DNA of 64,000 nucleotides from Variovorax sp. 770b2 (lineage in GTDB: Bacteria > Pseudomonadota > Gammaproteobacteria > Burkholderiales > Burkholderiaceae_C): assembly GCF_900115685.1 (NCBI RefSeq), contig NZ_FOXJ01000006.1, positions 248,001 to 312,000 of the forward strand. The letters are read 5' to 3'. Each line of letters starts with the position of its first letter. Position 1 is the stretch's first letter. The notes beneath the pieces are model-generated. The model was given only the letters and a program-made list of their open reading frames with translations, had not been told where the DNA came from and searched no databases. Both the position numbers and the translations under genes were made by a program. Positions 23,737 to 32,807 of the stretch are shown piece after piece.

Positions 23737-26124
23737 ATGCGCACGCGGCTCGTCGTCGAACGGCTGTTGATGGCGCTGCTGCTGCCCATCGCGATGCTGT
23801 GGCTCGCGCAGCGTCCCGGCCTGCTGCAGCTGGACGCCGCCATCCACGACCAGACGCTGCTCCTGGCCTCGCACACGCCGACGCCGGACATCCTCATCAT
23901 CGCCATCGACGAGCGCAGCCTGAGCGAGCTGGGCCGCTGGCCCTGGCCGCGCGACACGCATGCGCGGCTCCTGGAGCGGCTGGCGGCCGACAAGCCGCGC
24001 GCGGTGCTGCTGGATCTTTTCCTGACCGAGCCCAGCGCCGACTCGCGGGAGGACCAGCGGCTGGCGCAGGCCATGGAAAAACTTCCGGTCTACCTGCCGC
24101 TGCTGCATGCGAACCCGTTGACGCCGATGGCCGGCAGCTGGCCGGGCTTTCTTCCGCCCCTGGGCATGTTCGCCGAGCGCGCCAGGGGCGTCGGCCATGC
24201 GGGGCTGACGCCGGACACCGATGGCGTGGCGCGCACGCTCTATCTGCGCGAGGGCTATGCGGGGCATCTCCAGCCTTACGTGGGCGCGCTGATGGCCAAC
24301 CGTGCTCCCGCCGGCGCCGTGGCGGCCGCGCCGGCCGGCACCTGGCTGCGGCAGGACCCGCTGCACCTGCTCTTTGCCGGTCCGCGCGGCAGCTACCGCA
24401 CCGTGCCTTACGTGAGCGTGCTGCGCGGCGAGGTGCCGGGCGACCTGCTGCGCGACAAGCTGCTGCTGGTGGGCGCCACCGCCCCGGGCCTGGGCGACCA
24501 GACGCTCACGCCGAACGCCCGCATCCGCGGCGTGCTGCCCGGCGTGGAGGTGCACGCCAACGCCATCGACAACCTGCTGCACGAGCGCAACGTGAGCGTG
24601 CTGTCGCCGCTGGTCTACGCGGCGTGGACCCTCGTGCCGCTGTGGATCGCGTTGTGGCTCCTGGTCCGCATGGCGCACCACGCATTGCCGATCGCGTTCG
24701 GCCTCGCCGCGGCCTGCCTGCTGGTCAGCGTGGTCGCGATGTTCGCGCGGCACTGGTGGCTGCCGCCGGCGGCGCCGATCCTCGGGCTCGTGTTCCTCTA
24801 CCTGCTGTGGAGCTGGCGGCGGCTGGAGTCGCAGTTCGCCTATCTGCGGGAGCGCGCCCAGGCGCTCGATGCGCTGCCGGCCGGCGCCTTCGAGGTGCTG
24901 CCCGCGCGCGGCGCGCCCATTGCCGACCCCATGGCCCGCCCCAAGCGGGCGCTCGACCGGGCCATCGCACGCGTCCAGCGCATGCAGAAGCTGATGGACG
25001 AGGCCATGCACACCATGCCCGTGGCCATGCTGATCTGCGACGAGGAAGGGCGCATCGCCTCGAGCAACGCCGCGGCCGTTCGCCTGCTGGGCGGCGGGGT
25101 GCTCCCTTCCCGCCACGACGATGACGGTGCAGGCGCGCTGCGCGGCGTGTCGCTGCCGGCGCTGATCGCGCCGATGGCGGCCACGCCAAGGGCCGATGCC
25201 GCGGCCGGCCCCTCGGCGGCAACGCACGGCTTGCACTGGACCGCGCGCCTGCATGGCGAATACCTCACACCCGAGGCGCGCGTGTTCCGCCTGGAGGCCG
25301 CGGCCTTCGGCGCCGCCGCGCCGGAAGACCGCGCCTGGGTGATCGTGCTGCCCGAGCTCACTGCCGAGCGCGAAGCCCAGCGCCAGCGCGACGAGTGGCG
25401 GCGCTTCCTGTCGCACGACCTGCGCAGCCCGCAAGTCACCATCCTCAGCCTGCTGTCCATGCACGCCGAGGAGGCCGGTGCCGCGCCGCCCTCGGCAGAC
25501 CTCCTGCAGGCCATCCGCCGGGAGGCCGAGCGCACGCTCGCGCTCTCCGAGGGCTTCATGGACTACACCGAGGCCGAGTCGAACGACTACCGCTTCGCCG
25601 AGACGCACGTGGGTGCGGTGCTGCTCGATGCGCGCGACCAGGCGTGGCCCTACGCCCAGGCCAACGGCGTGCGCATCGAGGCGCGGCTGGACGAGAGCGA
25701 CGAAACGGTGATCCCCGCCGACGGCGCGCTGCTCACGCGCGCCATCGTGAACCTGCTGAACAACGCCATCCGCCACAGCCGGCGGGGCGGCCGCGTGAGC
25801 CTGCGCATGGACATCGTCCCCGGCATCGACGGCCGGCCCGATGGCGGCGTGCGCATCGCCGTCGGCGACGAGGGCTCGGGCATGACCCCTTCGCAACTGC
25901 AGGCGCTGCTCACCACGCCGCGCGGCCAGCGCCTGGTGATGAAAAAGGAAGACGGCGCCGCAGCCACGCAGGCCACGGTGCCGGCCGCGCGCGGCATGGG
26001 CCTCGGTTTTTCAGTGGTGCGCGCGGTGCTGCAGCAGCATGGCGGACGCATCGAGGCCGAGAGCGCGCCGGGCGCGGGCACCACCTTCTGGCTGACCTTG
26101 CCGCTTGGACACAACACGCCCTAG
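23737..26124 (+). CDS. CHASE2-domain sensor histidine kinase
   Basis: Membrane kinase of 795 residues. One N-terminal span (~8-25) is followed by a periplasmic CHASE2 domain (IAIDERSLSELGRWPWPRDT, to about residue 280) and three spans (~285-360). A PAS-like segment (~425-540) leads to the catalytic core. The dimerisation helix carries the phosphorylated His560 in FLSHDLRSPQ. The ATP-binding domain shows the N box NLLNNAIRH and G boxes GDEGSGM and GMGLGFSVV. The gene lies 9 nt after the FecR-LysM gene, so one message should make regulator, periplasmic protein and kinase. CHASE2 senses an unknown extracytoplasmic cue. Confidence 0.92.
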   Translation: MRTRLVVERLLMALLLPIAMLWLAQRPGLLQLDAAIHDQTLLLASHTPTPDILIIAIDERSLSELGRWPWPRDTHARLLERLAADKPRAVLLDLFLTEPSADSREDQRLAQAMEKLPVYLPLLHANPLTPMAGSWPGFLPPLGMFAERARGVGHAGLTPDTDGVARTLYLREGYAGHLQPYVGALMANRAPAGAVAAAPAGTWLRQDPLHLLFAGPRGSYRTVPYVSVLRGEVPGDLLRDKLLLVGATAPGLGDQTLTPNARIRGVLPGVEVHANAIDNLLHERNVSVLSPLVYAAWTLVPLWIALWLLVRMAHHALPIAFGLAAACLLVSVVAMFARHWWLPPAAPILGLVFLYLLWSWRRLESQFAYLRERAQALDALPAGAFEVLPARGAPIADPMARPKRALDRAIARVQRMQKLMDEAMHTMPVAMLICDEEGRIASSNAAAVRLLGGGVLPSRHDDDGAGALRGVSLPALIAPMAATPRADAAAGPSAATHGLHWTARLHGEYLTPEARVFRLEAAAFGAAAPEDRAWVIVLPELTAEREAQRQRDEWRRFLSHDLRSPQVTILSLLSMHAEEAGAAPPSADLLQAIRREAERTLALSEGFMDYTEAESNDYRFAETHVGAVLLDARDQAWPYAQANGVRIEARLDESDETVIPADGALLTRAIVNLLNNAIRHSRRGGRVSLRMDIVPGIDGRPDGGVRIAVGDEGSGMTPSQLQALLTTPRGQRLVMKKEDGAAATQATVPAARGMGLGFSVVRAVLQQHGGRIEAESAPGAGTTFWLTLPLGHNTP

Positions 26125-26135
26125 GTTCGGAAGAC

Positions 26136-26561
26136 TCAGAAGCGGAAGCTCGCCGTCTTCGCGCCGCCGCCCACCGTCACCGTCTGGCTCTTGGCTTGTC
26201 CGCCGGGCGTGGTGACGTCGATGGTGTAGCGCCCGTCGGGAATGTCGACCAGGCAGACCGGGCCACCGGCGCGGAAGGCCAGCGCGGCGGAAGAGCTGGC
26301 ATCGCCGCCCTTGATCGCGACGTCCACGCTGGCCATGTAGGCACCGTCGGCGCGCGCGAACAGCAGCGAGAGCGGGTGCTCCTTCATGGCCGCGCGCATG
26401 GCGTTGGATTCGTCGGAGCCGATGCCGCCGCACACATAGCGCGTCGGGCCTGCGCCCTGCCACGCGGGCATGGCGGATTGGGCGTGCGCCGCCACGGCAC
26501 CGGCCACGCAAGCGCAGGCCAGCAGGATGCGTCGCAGCGGAAATTGGAAAACGTGGGACAT
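26136..26561 (-). CDS. Small exported protein with carboxypeptidase-regulatory-like fold
   Basis: Protein of 141 residues with a Sec signal peptide (about residues 1-28, ending AHA/QS). The mature part has a short region with one Cys (TRYVCGGIGSDE) and a C-terminal beta segment, VCLVDIPDGRYTIDVTTPGG, that resembles PEGA/carboxypeptidase-regulatory folds. The two cysteines could form a disulfide in the periplasm. The start at 26561 is supported by AAAGGAG upstream. It is convergent with the CHASE2 kinase gene, 11 nt apart. No specific function can be given. Confidence 0.68.
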   Translation of the reverse strand: MSHVFQFPLRRILLACACVAGAVAAHAQSAMPAWQGAGPTRYVCGGIGSDESNAMRAAMKEHPLSLLFARADGAYMASVDVAIKGGDASSSAALAFRAGGPVCLVDIPDGRYTIDVTTPGGQAKSQTVTVGGGAKTASFRF

Positions 26562-26650
26562 GGCAGAGGCTCCTTTCGGATTCGGTGCCGCCATGATGCG
26601 CCGCCGGCGCCCGCCGCACGAGTCGGACCGCGCCCTGCGCTGCTGTGCGA

Positions 26651-27892
26651 TCAGGCCCTGCCCTGCGCCCCCAGCGCCGCGTCCAGCAGTTCGACCCAGT
26701 GCCTCACCGGCGTGTCGCCGCTGCCGCTTTGCAGGTGCGTGATGCAGCCGATGTTGGCCGAGGCGATGGTGGCCGGCTGCAGCTGCTTCAGGTGCCCCAG
26801 CTTGCGGTCGCGCAGCGGGTAGGCCAGCTCGGGCTGCAGCACCGAGTAGGTGCCGGCCGAGCCGCAGCACAGGTGCGATTCGTTCATGGCCACGCGCACG
26901 TCGAAGCCGAGCGCGCGCAGGTGCGTCTCGACGCCGCCGCGCAGCTTCTGGCCGTGTTGCAGCGTGCACGGCGGGTGGTAGGCGACCACGCCCTCGGGTG
27001 CGCGCACACGGGCCTTCAACGCGGGCACGAGATCGGGCAGCAGCTCGCTCAGGTCGCGCGTCAGTTCGCTGATGCGCGCCGCCTTCGCCGCGTAGGCCGC
27101 ATCGTGCTGCAGGATGTGGCCGTACTCGCGCACGGTGACGCCGCAGCCCGAGGCGTTCATCACGATGGCTTCGACTTCATTGCGCTCCACCTGCGGCCAC
27201 CACGCATCGATGTTGGCGCGCATCTGCGCCTTGCCGCCCTCCTGGTCGTCGAGGTGGAACTTCACCGCCCCGCAGCAGCCCGCCTCCTTCGCGATCACCA
27301 CCTGGATACCGGCCGCATCGAGCACGCGCGCGGTGGCGCTGTTGATGTTGGGCATCATTGACGGCTGCACGCAGCCCGCGAGCATCAGCACCTTGCGCGC
27401 ATGCGTGGCGTTGGGCCATTCGCCCGCCTCCTGCCTCGCTGGCACCTTGGCCTTGAGCGCATCGGGCAACAGGCCGCGCACCGCTTGGCCCAGCTTCATC
27501 GCGGGGCCGAACAGCGGCGACGGCAGCCCTTCCTTCAAGAGCCAACGCGTGGCCGATTCCATCGCGGGACGCGGCACCTTCGCATCGACGATCTTGCGGC
27601 CGATGTCCACGAGGTTGCCGTACTGCACGCCGCTCGGGCAGGTGCTCTCGCAGTTGCGGCAGGTGAGGCACCGGTCCAGGTGCAGCTGTGTGCTGCGCGT
27701 CGGCGCCTTGCCTTCGAGCACCTGCTTGATGAGGTAGATGCGTCCGCGCGGACCGTCGAGCTCGTCGCCCAGCAACTGGTAGGTCGGGCAGGTGGCGGTG
27801 CAGAAGCCGCAATGCACGCACTTGCGCAGGATGGCTTCGGCTTCGCGGCCGTCGTCGGTGTCGCGGAATTCGGGGGCGAGTTCGGTTTGCAT
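26651..27892 (-). CDS. glcF: Glycolate oxidase iron-sulfur subunit
   Basis: GlcF, 413 residues, the electron-transfer subunit of the glycolate oxidase complex that converts glycolate to glyoxylate. Two 4Fe-4S motifs of the ferredoxin type are intact: CVHCGFCTATCP and CLTCRNCESTCP. Two cysteine-rich CCG domains follow (EAGCCGAVKFH and HLCCGSAGTY). Length is the usual ~410. The start at 27892 begins MQTELAPEF, standard for the family. It lies 20 nt after glcE on the same strand and ends the operon. Confidence 0.93.
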   Translation of the reverse strand: MQTELAPEFRDTDDGREAEAILRKCVHCGFCTATCPTYQLLGDELDGPRGRIYLIKQVLEGKAPTRSTQLHLDRCLTCRNCESTCPSGVQYGNLVDIGRKIVDAKVPRPAMESATRWLLKEGLPSPLFGPAMKLGQAVRGLLPDALKAKVPARQEAGEWPNATHARKVLMLAGCVQPSMMPNINSATARVLDAAGIQVVIAKEAGCCGAVKFHLDDQEGGKAQMRANIDAWWPQVERNEVEAIVMNASGCGVTVREYGHILQHDAAYAAKAARISELTRDLSELLPDLVPALKARVRAPEGVVAYHPPCTLQHGQKLRGGVETHLRALGFDVRVAMNESHLCCGSAGTYSVLQPELAYPLRDRKLGHLKQLQPATIASANIGCITHLQSGSGDTPVRHWVELLDAALGAQGRA

Positions 27893-27912
27893 CGCGGGGT
27901 GTCTTTTGTTAT

Positions 27913-29010
27913 TTATTCGTCTGCGAAGAGCCGGCCGCGGTTGAAGATGCGGTGCGGATCGAACTCGCGCATCAGCGCGCGGTGGATGCGGGCGACGGGG
28001 GCGCTCAGCGCATCGAAGCGGGGGATGTCCGAAGCGGGCGTCCTGAACAGCGTGGCGTGCCCGCCTGCCGCATGCGCGATCTCGCGGATGCGCGCGGCCT
28101 GCCCGGGGGGCGCCTTGTACCAGCGCTGTCCACCGTGCCACTCGATCAGCGGCGCATGGCCGTCGATGGCTAGCACGGGCGCGGTCTGCGGCACCGAGAG
28201 GCGCCAGAGTGCGTCCGGGCCATGGGCGGTGTCGAACCACGGCAATTGCTGGTCGCGCAGCGCCTGCCAATCGGCAGCGGCGCGCGCGTTGTCCTTGCGC
28301 TCGCCGCCGAGATGCGTGCATGCCGCTTCCACGGCCGCGACCGCGCCACGCAGCCGCAGCCGCAGGTAGAGCGCGCCGGCACCGCCGTATTCGAACCAGC
28401 AACTCGCATTCAGCGGCAGCGGCCGGCCGCCCCATTCGTTCAGCAGCCGCAGCGCATCGGCCTGGCTGCAGGCGAACTCGAGCGTGGCCTCGGCCGGCGC
28501 AACGGGCAGCACCTTGAGGCTCACTTCGGCGATCACGCCCAGCGTGCCGAGCGAACCCGCGAGCACGCGCGAGACGTCGTAGCCCGCGACGTTTTTCATC
28601 ACCTGCCCACCGAAGCTCAACACATCGCCGCGACCGTTCACGAGCGTGGCGCCGAGCACGTAGTCGCGCACCGCGCCGACGCTGGCGCGCGCAGGGCCGC
28701 TGAGACCGGCTGCGACCATGCCGCCGACGGTGCCGTCGTTGCCGAAGTGCGGCGGCTCGAAAGGCAGGCACTGCCCCTTCTCGGCCAGCGCGGCTTCGAG
28801 TTCCACGAGCGGTGTGCCGGCGCGCACGGTGACGACGAGTTCGCTCGGCTCATAGCTCGTGATGCCAGTGAGTTGGGCGGTGCTCAGGACCTCGCCCTGC
28901 AGCACTTCCCCGTGAAAGTCCTTGGTGCCGCCGCCGCGAATGCAGAGCGGCGTGGCATCGGCGGCTGCGGCGCGGATGCGCTCGATGATCTGGCTGAGGG
29001 CTTGATCCAT
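27913..29010 (-). CDS. glcE: Glycolate oxidase FAD-binding subunit
   Basis: GlcE, 365 residues, a FAD_binding_4 family protein shorter than GlcD. The N-terminal flavin fold shows PLCIRGGGTKDFHG and the second segment shows FGNDGTVGGMVAAGLSGPAR, followed by VMKNVAGYDVSR. Together with GlcD and GlcF it forms the membrane-associated glycolate oxidase. It starts 9 nt after the glcD stop and ends 20 nt before glcF, consistent with a single message. Confidence 0.92.
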   Translation of the reverse strand: MDQALSQIIERIRAAAADATPLCIRGGGTKDFHGEVLQGEVLSTAQLTGITSYEPSELVVTVRAGTPLVELEAALAEKGQCLPFEPPHFGNDGTVGGMVAAGLSGPARASVGAVRDYVLGATLVNGRGDVLSFGGQVMKNVAGYDVSRVLAGSLGTLGVIAEVSLKVLPVAPAEATLEFACSQADALRLLNEWGGRPLPLNASCWFEYGGAGALYLRLRLRGAVAAVEAACTHLGGERKDNARAAADWQALRDQQLPWFDTAHGPDALWRLSVPQTAPVLAIDGHAPLIEWHGGQRWYKAPPGQAARIREIAHAAGGHATLFRTPASDIPRFDALSAPVARIHRALMREFDPHRIFNRGRLFADE

Positions 29011-29019
29011 GATTCTTTT

Positions 29020-30522
29020 TTAAAAGCGCGGCAGATCGGGATGCGGCAGCTTGCCGCCGCGCACCACCTGCTTGCCGTATTCGGCGCAGCGCTGCAGCGT
29101 GGGAATGACCTTGCCCGGGTTCAGCAGGCCGGCCGGATCGAAGGCACGCTTCACGCCGAACATCTGCTCGTTCTCGGCCGCGGTGAACTGCACGCACATG
29201 CTGTTGAGTTTTTCCACGCCCACGCCATGCTCGCCCGACACGGTGCCGCCCATCGCGACGCTGGTCTCCAGGATGTCCGCGCCGAAGAGTTCGCAGCGGT
29301 GCAGCTCGTCGGGGTCGTTCGCATCGAACAGCACCAGCGGATGCAGGTTGCCGTCGCCCGCGTGGAACACGTTGCAGCAGCGCAGGTTGTATTTTTTCTC
29401 CATCTCCTGGATCGCGAGCAGGATGTCCGCCAGGCGCTTGCGCGGGATGGTCGAATCCAGGCACATGTAGTCGGGGCTGATGCGGCCCGAGGCCGGAAAG
29501 GCGTTCTTGCGGCCGCTCCAGAATTTCATGCGCTCGTCTTCGCTGCTGCTCACCGCGATGGCGGTGGCGCCGCAACCGCGCAGCACGGCGGTCATGCGGC
29601 CGATTTCCTCTTCCACCTCTTCGGGCGTGCCGTCGGATTCGCACAGCAGGATCGCCGCGGCATCCAGGTCGTAGCCCGCGCGCACGAAGTCTTCGACGGC
29701 GGCGGTCATGGGCTTGTCCATCATCTCCAGGCCCGCGGGGATGATGCCGGCCGCGATCACCGCGGCCACCGCATCGCCGGCTTTGCGCACGTCGTCGAAG
29801 CTGGCCATGATGCAGCGCGCGAGCTGCGGCTTGGGCACGAGCTTGACGGTGACCTCGGTGGTCACGGCCAGCATGCCTTCGCTGCCGACGACCAGCGCGA
29901 GCAGGTCCAGCCCCGGCGCATCGAGCGCCTCGCCGCCGAATTCGATCGCCTCGCCCTCGGCGGTGAAGCCGCGCACGCGCAGCACGTTGTGCAGCGTGAG
30001 GCCGTACTTCAGGCAATGCACGCCGCCCGAGTTCTCGGCCACGTTGCCGCCGATGGTGCAGGCGATCTGGCTCGACGGATCGGGCGCGTAGTAGAGGTTG
30101 AACGGCGCGGCCGCCTCGCTGATCGCGAGGTTGCGCACACCGCACTGCACGACGGCCGTGCGGCTCACCGGATCGATCTTCAGAATGCGGTTGAACTTGG
30201 CCAGAGAGAGCGTCACGCCCAGCGCATGCGGCATCGCGCCGCCCGAGAGCCCGGTGCCCGCGCCGCGCGCCACCACGGGCACACCGAGCTGATGGCAGGT
30301 CTTGAGCACGGCGGCGACCTGCGCCTCGGTTTCGGGCAGGGCCACGACGAGCGGCCGCTGCCGGTAGGCGGTGAGGCCGTCGCACTCGTAGGGCGTGGTG
30401 TCTTCGGCATGCCAGATCAGGGCGTGCGCGGGCAGGTGGTTTTGCAGCGCGCGCACCACCTGCGACTGGCGCTCTGATTTCTGTAGCGAACCGTGCTGGA
30501 CGGCAGTGAGCGGCGCATTCAT
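29020..30522 (-). CDS. glcD: Glycolate oxidase catalytic subunit
   Basis: GlcD, 500 residues, FAD-linked 2-hydroxyacid oxidase. FAD-binding landmarks are PVVARGAGTGLSGGA and TIGGNVAENSGGVHCLKYG. The C-terminal FAD-oxidase domain shows FHAGDGNLHP and GTVSGEHGVG. It would oxidise glycolate (or D-lactate) and pass electrons through GlcF. The start at 30522 gives the usual MNAPLTA-type N-terminus. It is the first gene of glcDEF, with a LysR regulator gene 130 nt upstream in the same orientation. Confidence 0.94.
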   Translation of the reverse strand: MNAPLTAVQHGSLQKSERQSQVVRALQNHLPAHALIWHAEDTTPYECDGLTAYRQRPLVVALPETEAQVAAVLKTCHQLGVPVVARGAGTGLSGGAMPHALGVTLSLAKFNRILKIDPVSRTAVVQCGVRNLAISEAAAPFNLYYAPDPSSQIACTIGGNVAENSGGVHCLKYGLTLHNVLRVRGFTAEGEAIEFGGEALDAPGLDLLALVVGSEGMLAVTTEVTVKLVPKPQLARCIMASFDDVRKAGDAVAAVIAAGIIPAGLEMMDKPMTAAVEDFVRAGYDLDAAAILLCESDGTPEEVEEEIGRMTAVLRGCGATAIAVSSSEDERMKFWSGRKNAFPASGRISPDYMCLDSTIPRKRLADILLAIQEMEKKYNLRCCNVFHAGDGNLHPLVLFDANDPDELHRCELFGADILETSVAMGGTVSGEHGVGVEKLNSMCVQFTAAENEQMFGVKRAFDPAGLLNPGKVIPTLQRCAEYGKQVVRGGKLPHPDLPRF

Positions 30523-30652
30523 GCGGCAAGGCCTCTTGTCTTCTTCTGGCGGGATGTCTCGTGGTGTACCGCACTCTACGGAAATGCAGCGCCGCCGGGT
30601 TGAAGCTTTTTTGCGCGACGCTTGAGAGAACTTTGCCGGCGCACCCGGCCGG

Positions 30653-31534
30653 TCAGCGCAGGCTCTGCACCAGCCAGTCGACAAACGCCGCGCATTCCCA
30701 GCGCTCGAGCGTGCCGGGTTGCCAGCAGATGGTGTGCCGGTGCGGCGACGGCACGGCCCGGTCGGAGAGCGCCACCAGCCGGCCCGATTCGAACCATGCG
30801 GCGCCCATCTTCTGGCGCACCAGCGCCACGCCGAAGCCGCTCGCGGCGGCGTCGTAGACAAGCCCCAGGTCGTTGAACTGCGAGCCGACGTGCGGCTCGG
30901 GCTGGTCGATGCTGCAACTCGCGAACCAGGTCCCCCAGGGTTCGAGCGGACTGCGGATGAGCCGCGCGCTCGCGATCTCCGCCGCGGTGCGAAAGCCATC
31001 GAACGGGCCGAACTCGTTGAGGTAACTGGGGCTGCAGGCGGGCACCACTTCTTCTTCGAGCAGCAGGCGGTGCTCGCAGTCGGCATACGTGCCGGTGCCG
31101 TAGCGCACTTCGAGGTCGGCCTGTTCGGCCGTCACGTCGAGCAGCGGAATCGACACCTGCAGCACGAGTTCGATGTCCGGGTAGATGTTGCGGAACAGTT
31201 CGAGCCGGGGCATCAGGAACTGGCGGCTGAAGGTAGGTGTGACGGCAATGCGCAGGCGCGTGGCGCGCGGTGCGGCATTGGCGAGCGGTGTGGCCTGCAG
31301 CGCCGCGAGGCCCGTGCGCACGTTCGCGAGATAGGCGGCTCCGTCGGCTGTCAGGCTGAAATCGCTGCGGCCGAAGAGCTTGAAGCCGACGTGCGCTTCG
31401 AGTTGGCGGATGCGGTGGCTGACTGCGCTGGGGGTGACGCACAGCTCGTCGGCTGCGCGACCCGCGTGGCGCAACCTGGCCACCGCTTCGAAGGTGAGGA
31501 GGCACTGGATCGGTGGGATGTGCTGGAGGGCCAT
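30653..31534 (-). CDS. LysR-type transcriptional regulator (GcvA-like)
   Basis: LTTR of 293 residues. The N-terminal winged helix is complete (LLTFEAVARLRHAGRAADEL, then VTPSAVSHRIRQLE). A linker helix leads to a periplasmic-binding-like effector domain (TRLRIAVTPTFSRQFLMPRL ... GFGVALVRQ). The sequence pattern is closest to the GcvA group. It is encoded upstream of and in line with glcDEF, so control of glycolate oxidation by glycolate or a related acid is the natural guess, but LysR genes more often read divergently from their targets. A separate, unlinked target remains possible. Confidence 0.87.
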   Translation of the reverse strand: MALQHIPPIQCLLTFEAVARLRHAGRAADELCVTPSAVSHRIRQLEAHVGFKLFGRSDFSLTADGAAYLANVRTGLAALQATPLANAAPRATRLRIAVTPTFSRQFLMPRLELFRNIYPDIELVLQVSIPLLDVTAEQADLEVRYGTGTYADCEHRLLLEEEVVPACSPSYLNEFGPFDGFRTAAEIASARLIRSPLEPWGTWFASCSIDQPEPHVGSQFNDLGLVYDAAASGFGVALVRQKMGAAWFESGRLVALSDRAVPSPHRHTICWQPGTLERWECAAFVDWLVQSLR

Positions 31535-31566
31535 GGCTTCTACGTTCCGGCCTCTTGTTCAGGGCG

Positions 31567-31664
31567 CGTGCACAGGCCACCGGGTACTCCCCTCCGCGAA
31601 TGTCCCCCGGCCTGCGGCCTCCTCCTTGATTTCGCTGCGGGGAGCACCCGATGCCCTGCGCACG
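31567..31664 (+). repeat. Left stem-loop unit of the palindromic element
   Basis: The 26-nt arms (31567-31592 and 31639-31664) pair at about 21 of 26 positions. The loop holds the conserved segment GCGAATGTCCCCCG and CTCCTTGATTTCGCTGCG. Confidence 0.75.
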
Positions 31665-31710
31665 AGAAGCGCGGTCGTTGGGTTGGCCGATCAACGACTG
31701 CACTGAATAA

Positions 31711-31804
31711 CGATCCCGCCGATGGGGTGCCTTGCGCAGCGAAATCAAGGAGGAGCCGAAGGCGGGGGACATTCGCGGAGCAAGGTACCCCGTCGGCGGG
31801 ATCG
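31711..31804 (-). repeat. Right stem-loop unit of the palindromic element
   Basis: The 25-nt arms (31711-31735 and 31780-31804) pair at 23 of 25 positions. The loop is the reverse complement of the left unit's loop with a few changes (GGCCTGCGGCC versus GCCTTCGGC in the centre). Confidence 0.78.
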
Positions 31805-31822
31805 CGCCCTGAATGCCCCACT

Positions 31823-32755
31823 TCAGTCCTCGAAGAAGTTGACAGGCAGCCCCGGCGTATCGACGCGCACCGAGATCACCGTGCCAGATGCCGGCAGCCG
31901 TTCGACTTCCGCGGCAGGCCGTCCCTTGCGACCGCTGGTGACGAAGAGCGTCTTGAGGTCATCGCCACCGAAGCACGGCATGGTCGGACATTGAACCGGC
32001 ACAGGCACCGACGCCACGATCTCGCCCGACGGCGCGAAGCGCAGCAGTTGCGCGCCTTCGAACATCGCGACCCAGTAGTGCCCTTCTGCGTCGACCGTCG
32101 CGCCATCGGGACGGCCTTCGTAGCGAACAGAAGAGTCGGGCGTCCAGCCTTCGGGCTTGGCATCGAACTGGTGGAACACGCGGGCGTGCGAGAGCGCGTT
32201 GGCTTCGGCGTCCCAGTCCCATGCGCACACCACGTGCGCGGCGGTGTCGGCCCAGTAGAGGGTGCGGGCGTCGGGGGAGAACGCGAGGCCGTTGGCGGTG
32301 GTGGACTCGTTGGCCATCTGCGTGAGCGTGGGGGCGATGCCGGTGTCGGGGCGCGCATCGAAGCAGTAGAGGGCGGCGTTGGCGCGGTCCTTCGCCTCGT
32401 TGAGTGAGCCGCCCCAGAAACGGCCGAGCGGATCGCACTTGCCGTCGTTGAAGCGCATGGTGCGCACGTCGTGCTCCACGCGTGCCATCGCGACCAGTTC
32501 GCCGCCCCATTCGCGCGCGCGGTAGATGCCGTCGCGCAGCGCGATCACGAGGCCGCCGCTTTTGGCTGGCGCCATGCAACCGGGTTCGGTGGAGAGCGCC
32601 CATCGCTGAACCGTGGCGGATGGCGTTCCGATGTCGCCGCGCGTTCGCAACACGGCGCGGCCCGGAATGTCGAGCCAGTAGAGGGAGCGTTCCTGCGGAT
32701 GCCAGAAAGGCGATTCGCCGAGTTCGCAGAGGCTGTTGTCCAGAGAGGTCCACAT
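31823..32755 (-). CDS. SMP-30/gluconolactonase-family lactonase
   Basis: Six-bladed beta-propeller enzyme of 310 residues that hydrolyses sugar or other lactones using a divalent metal. Candidate metal ligands are the Glu in CELGESPFWHP, the Asn in TTANGLAFSPD and the Asp in YEGRPDGATVDAEG. The repeating strand pattern LYWLD, FWGGSLNE, LYWADT, YWVAMF is typical. The start at 32755 is preferred. A longer reading to 32854 would run back through a strong transcription terminator (32808-32844) belonging to the upstream operon. No sugar-acid genes flank it, so the substrate is unknown. Confidence 0.88.
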   Translation of the reverse strand: MWTSLDNSLCELGESPFWHPQERSLYWLDIPGRAVLRTRGDIGTPSATVQRWALSTEPGCMAPAKSGGLVIALRDGIYRAREWGGELVAMARVEHDVRTMRFNDGKCDPLGRFWGGSLNEAKDRANAALYCFDARPDTGIAPTLTQMANESTTANGLAFSPDARTLYWADTAAHVVCAWDWDAEANALSHARVFHQFDAKPEGWTPDSSVRYEGRPDGATVDAEGHYWVAMFEGAQLLRFAPSGEIVASVPVPVQCPTMPCFGGDDLKTLFVTSGRKGRPAAEVERLPASGTVISVRVDTPGLPVNFFED

Positions 32756-32807
32756 GCGGGAGATTGTGCATGCGTGCGCAGCACCGCTGGGTAGGCAAAA
32801 CGCGGGC

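Larger units (their letters stand above)
31559..31812. repeat. Nested palindromic element, MITE-like, with 10-bp terminal inverted repeats
   Basis: Non-coding block between the LysR and SMP-30 genes. The ends TCAGGGCGCG (31559-31568) and CGCGCCCTGA (31803-31812) are perfect inverted copies. Inside are two stem-loop units in opposite orientation, 31567-31664 and 31711-31804. Their ~45-bp loops (CCGCGAATGTCCCCCG... to ...GATTTCGCTGCG) are nearly identical inverted copies of each other. There is no ORF of transposase size, so any movement would need a transposase supplied in trans. Confidence 0.8.

Noticed and set aside
22201..25896. Minus-strand frame of over 1200 codons across the regulator, FecR and kinase genes
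   Set aside because: His/Arg/Ala-rich shadow. The plus-strand genes have complete domains and motifs throughout.
31559..31812. Element read as a CRISPR array or rho-independent terminator pair
   Set aside because: There are only two units, in inverted rather than direct orientation, and no T-tracts follow the stems.
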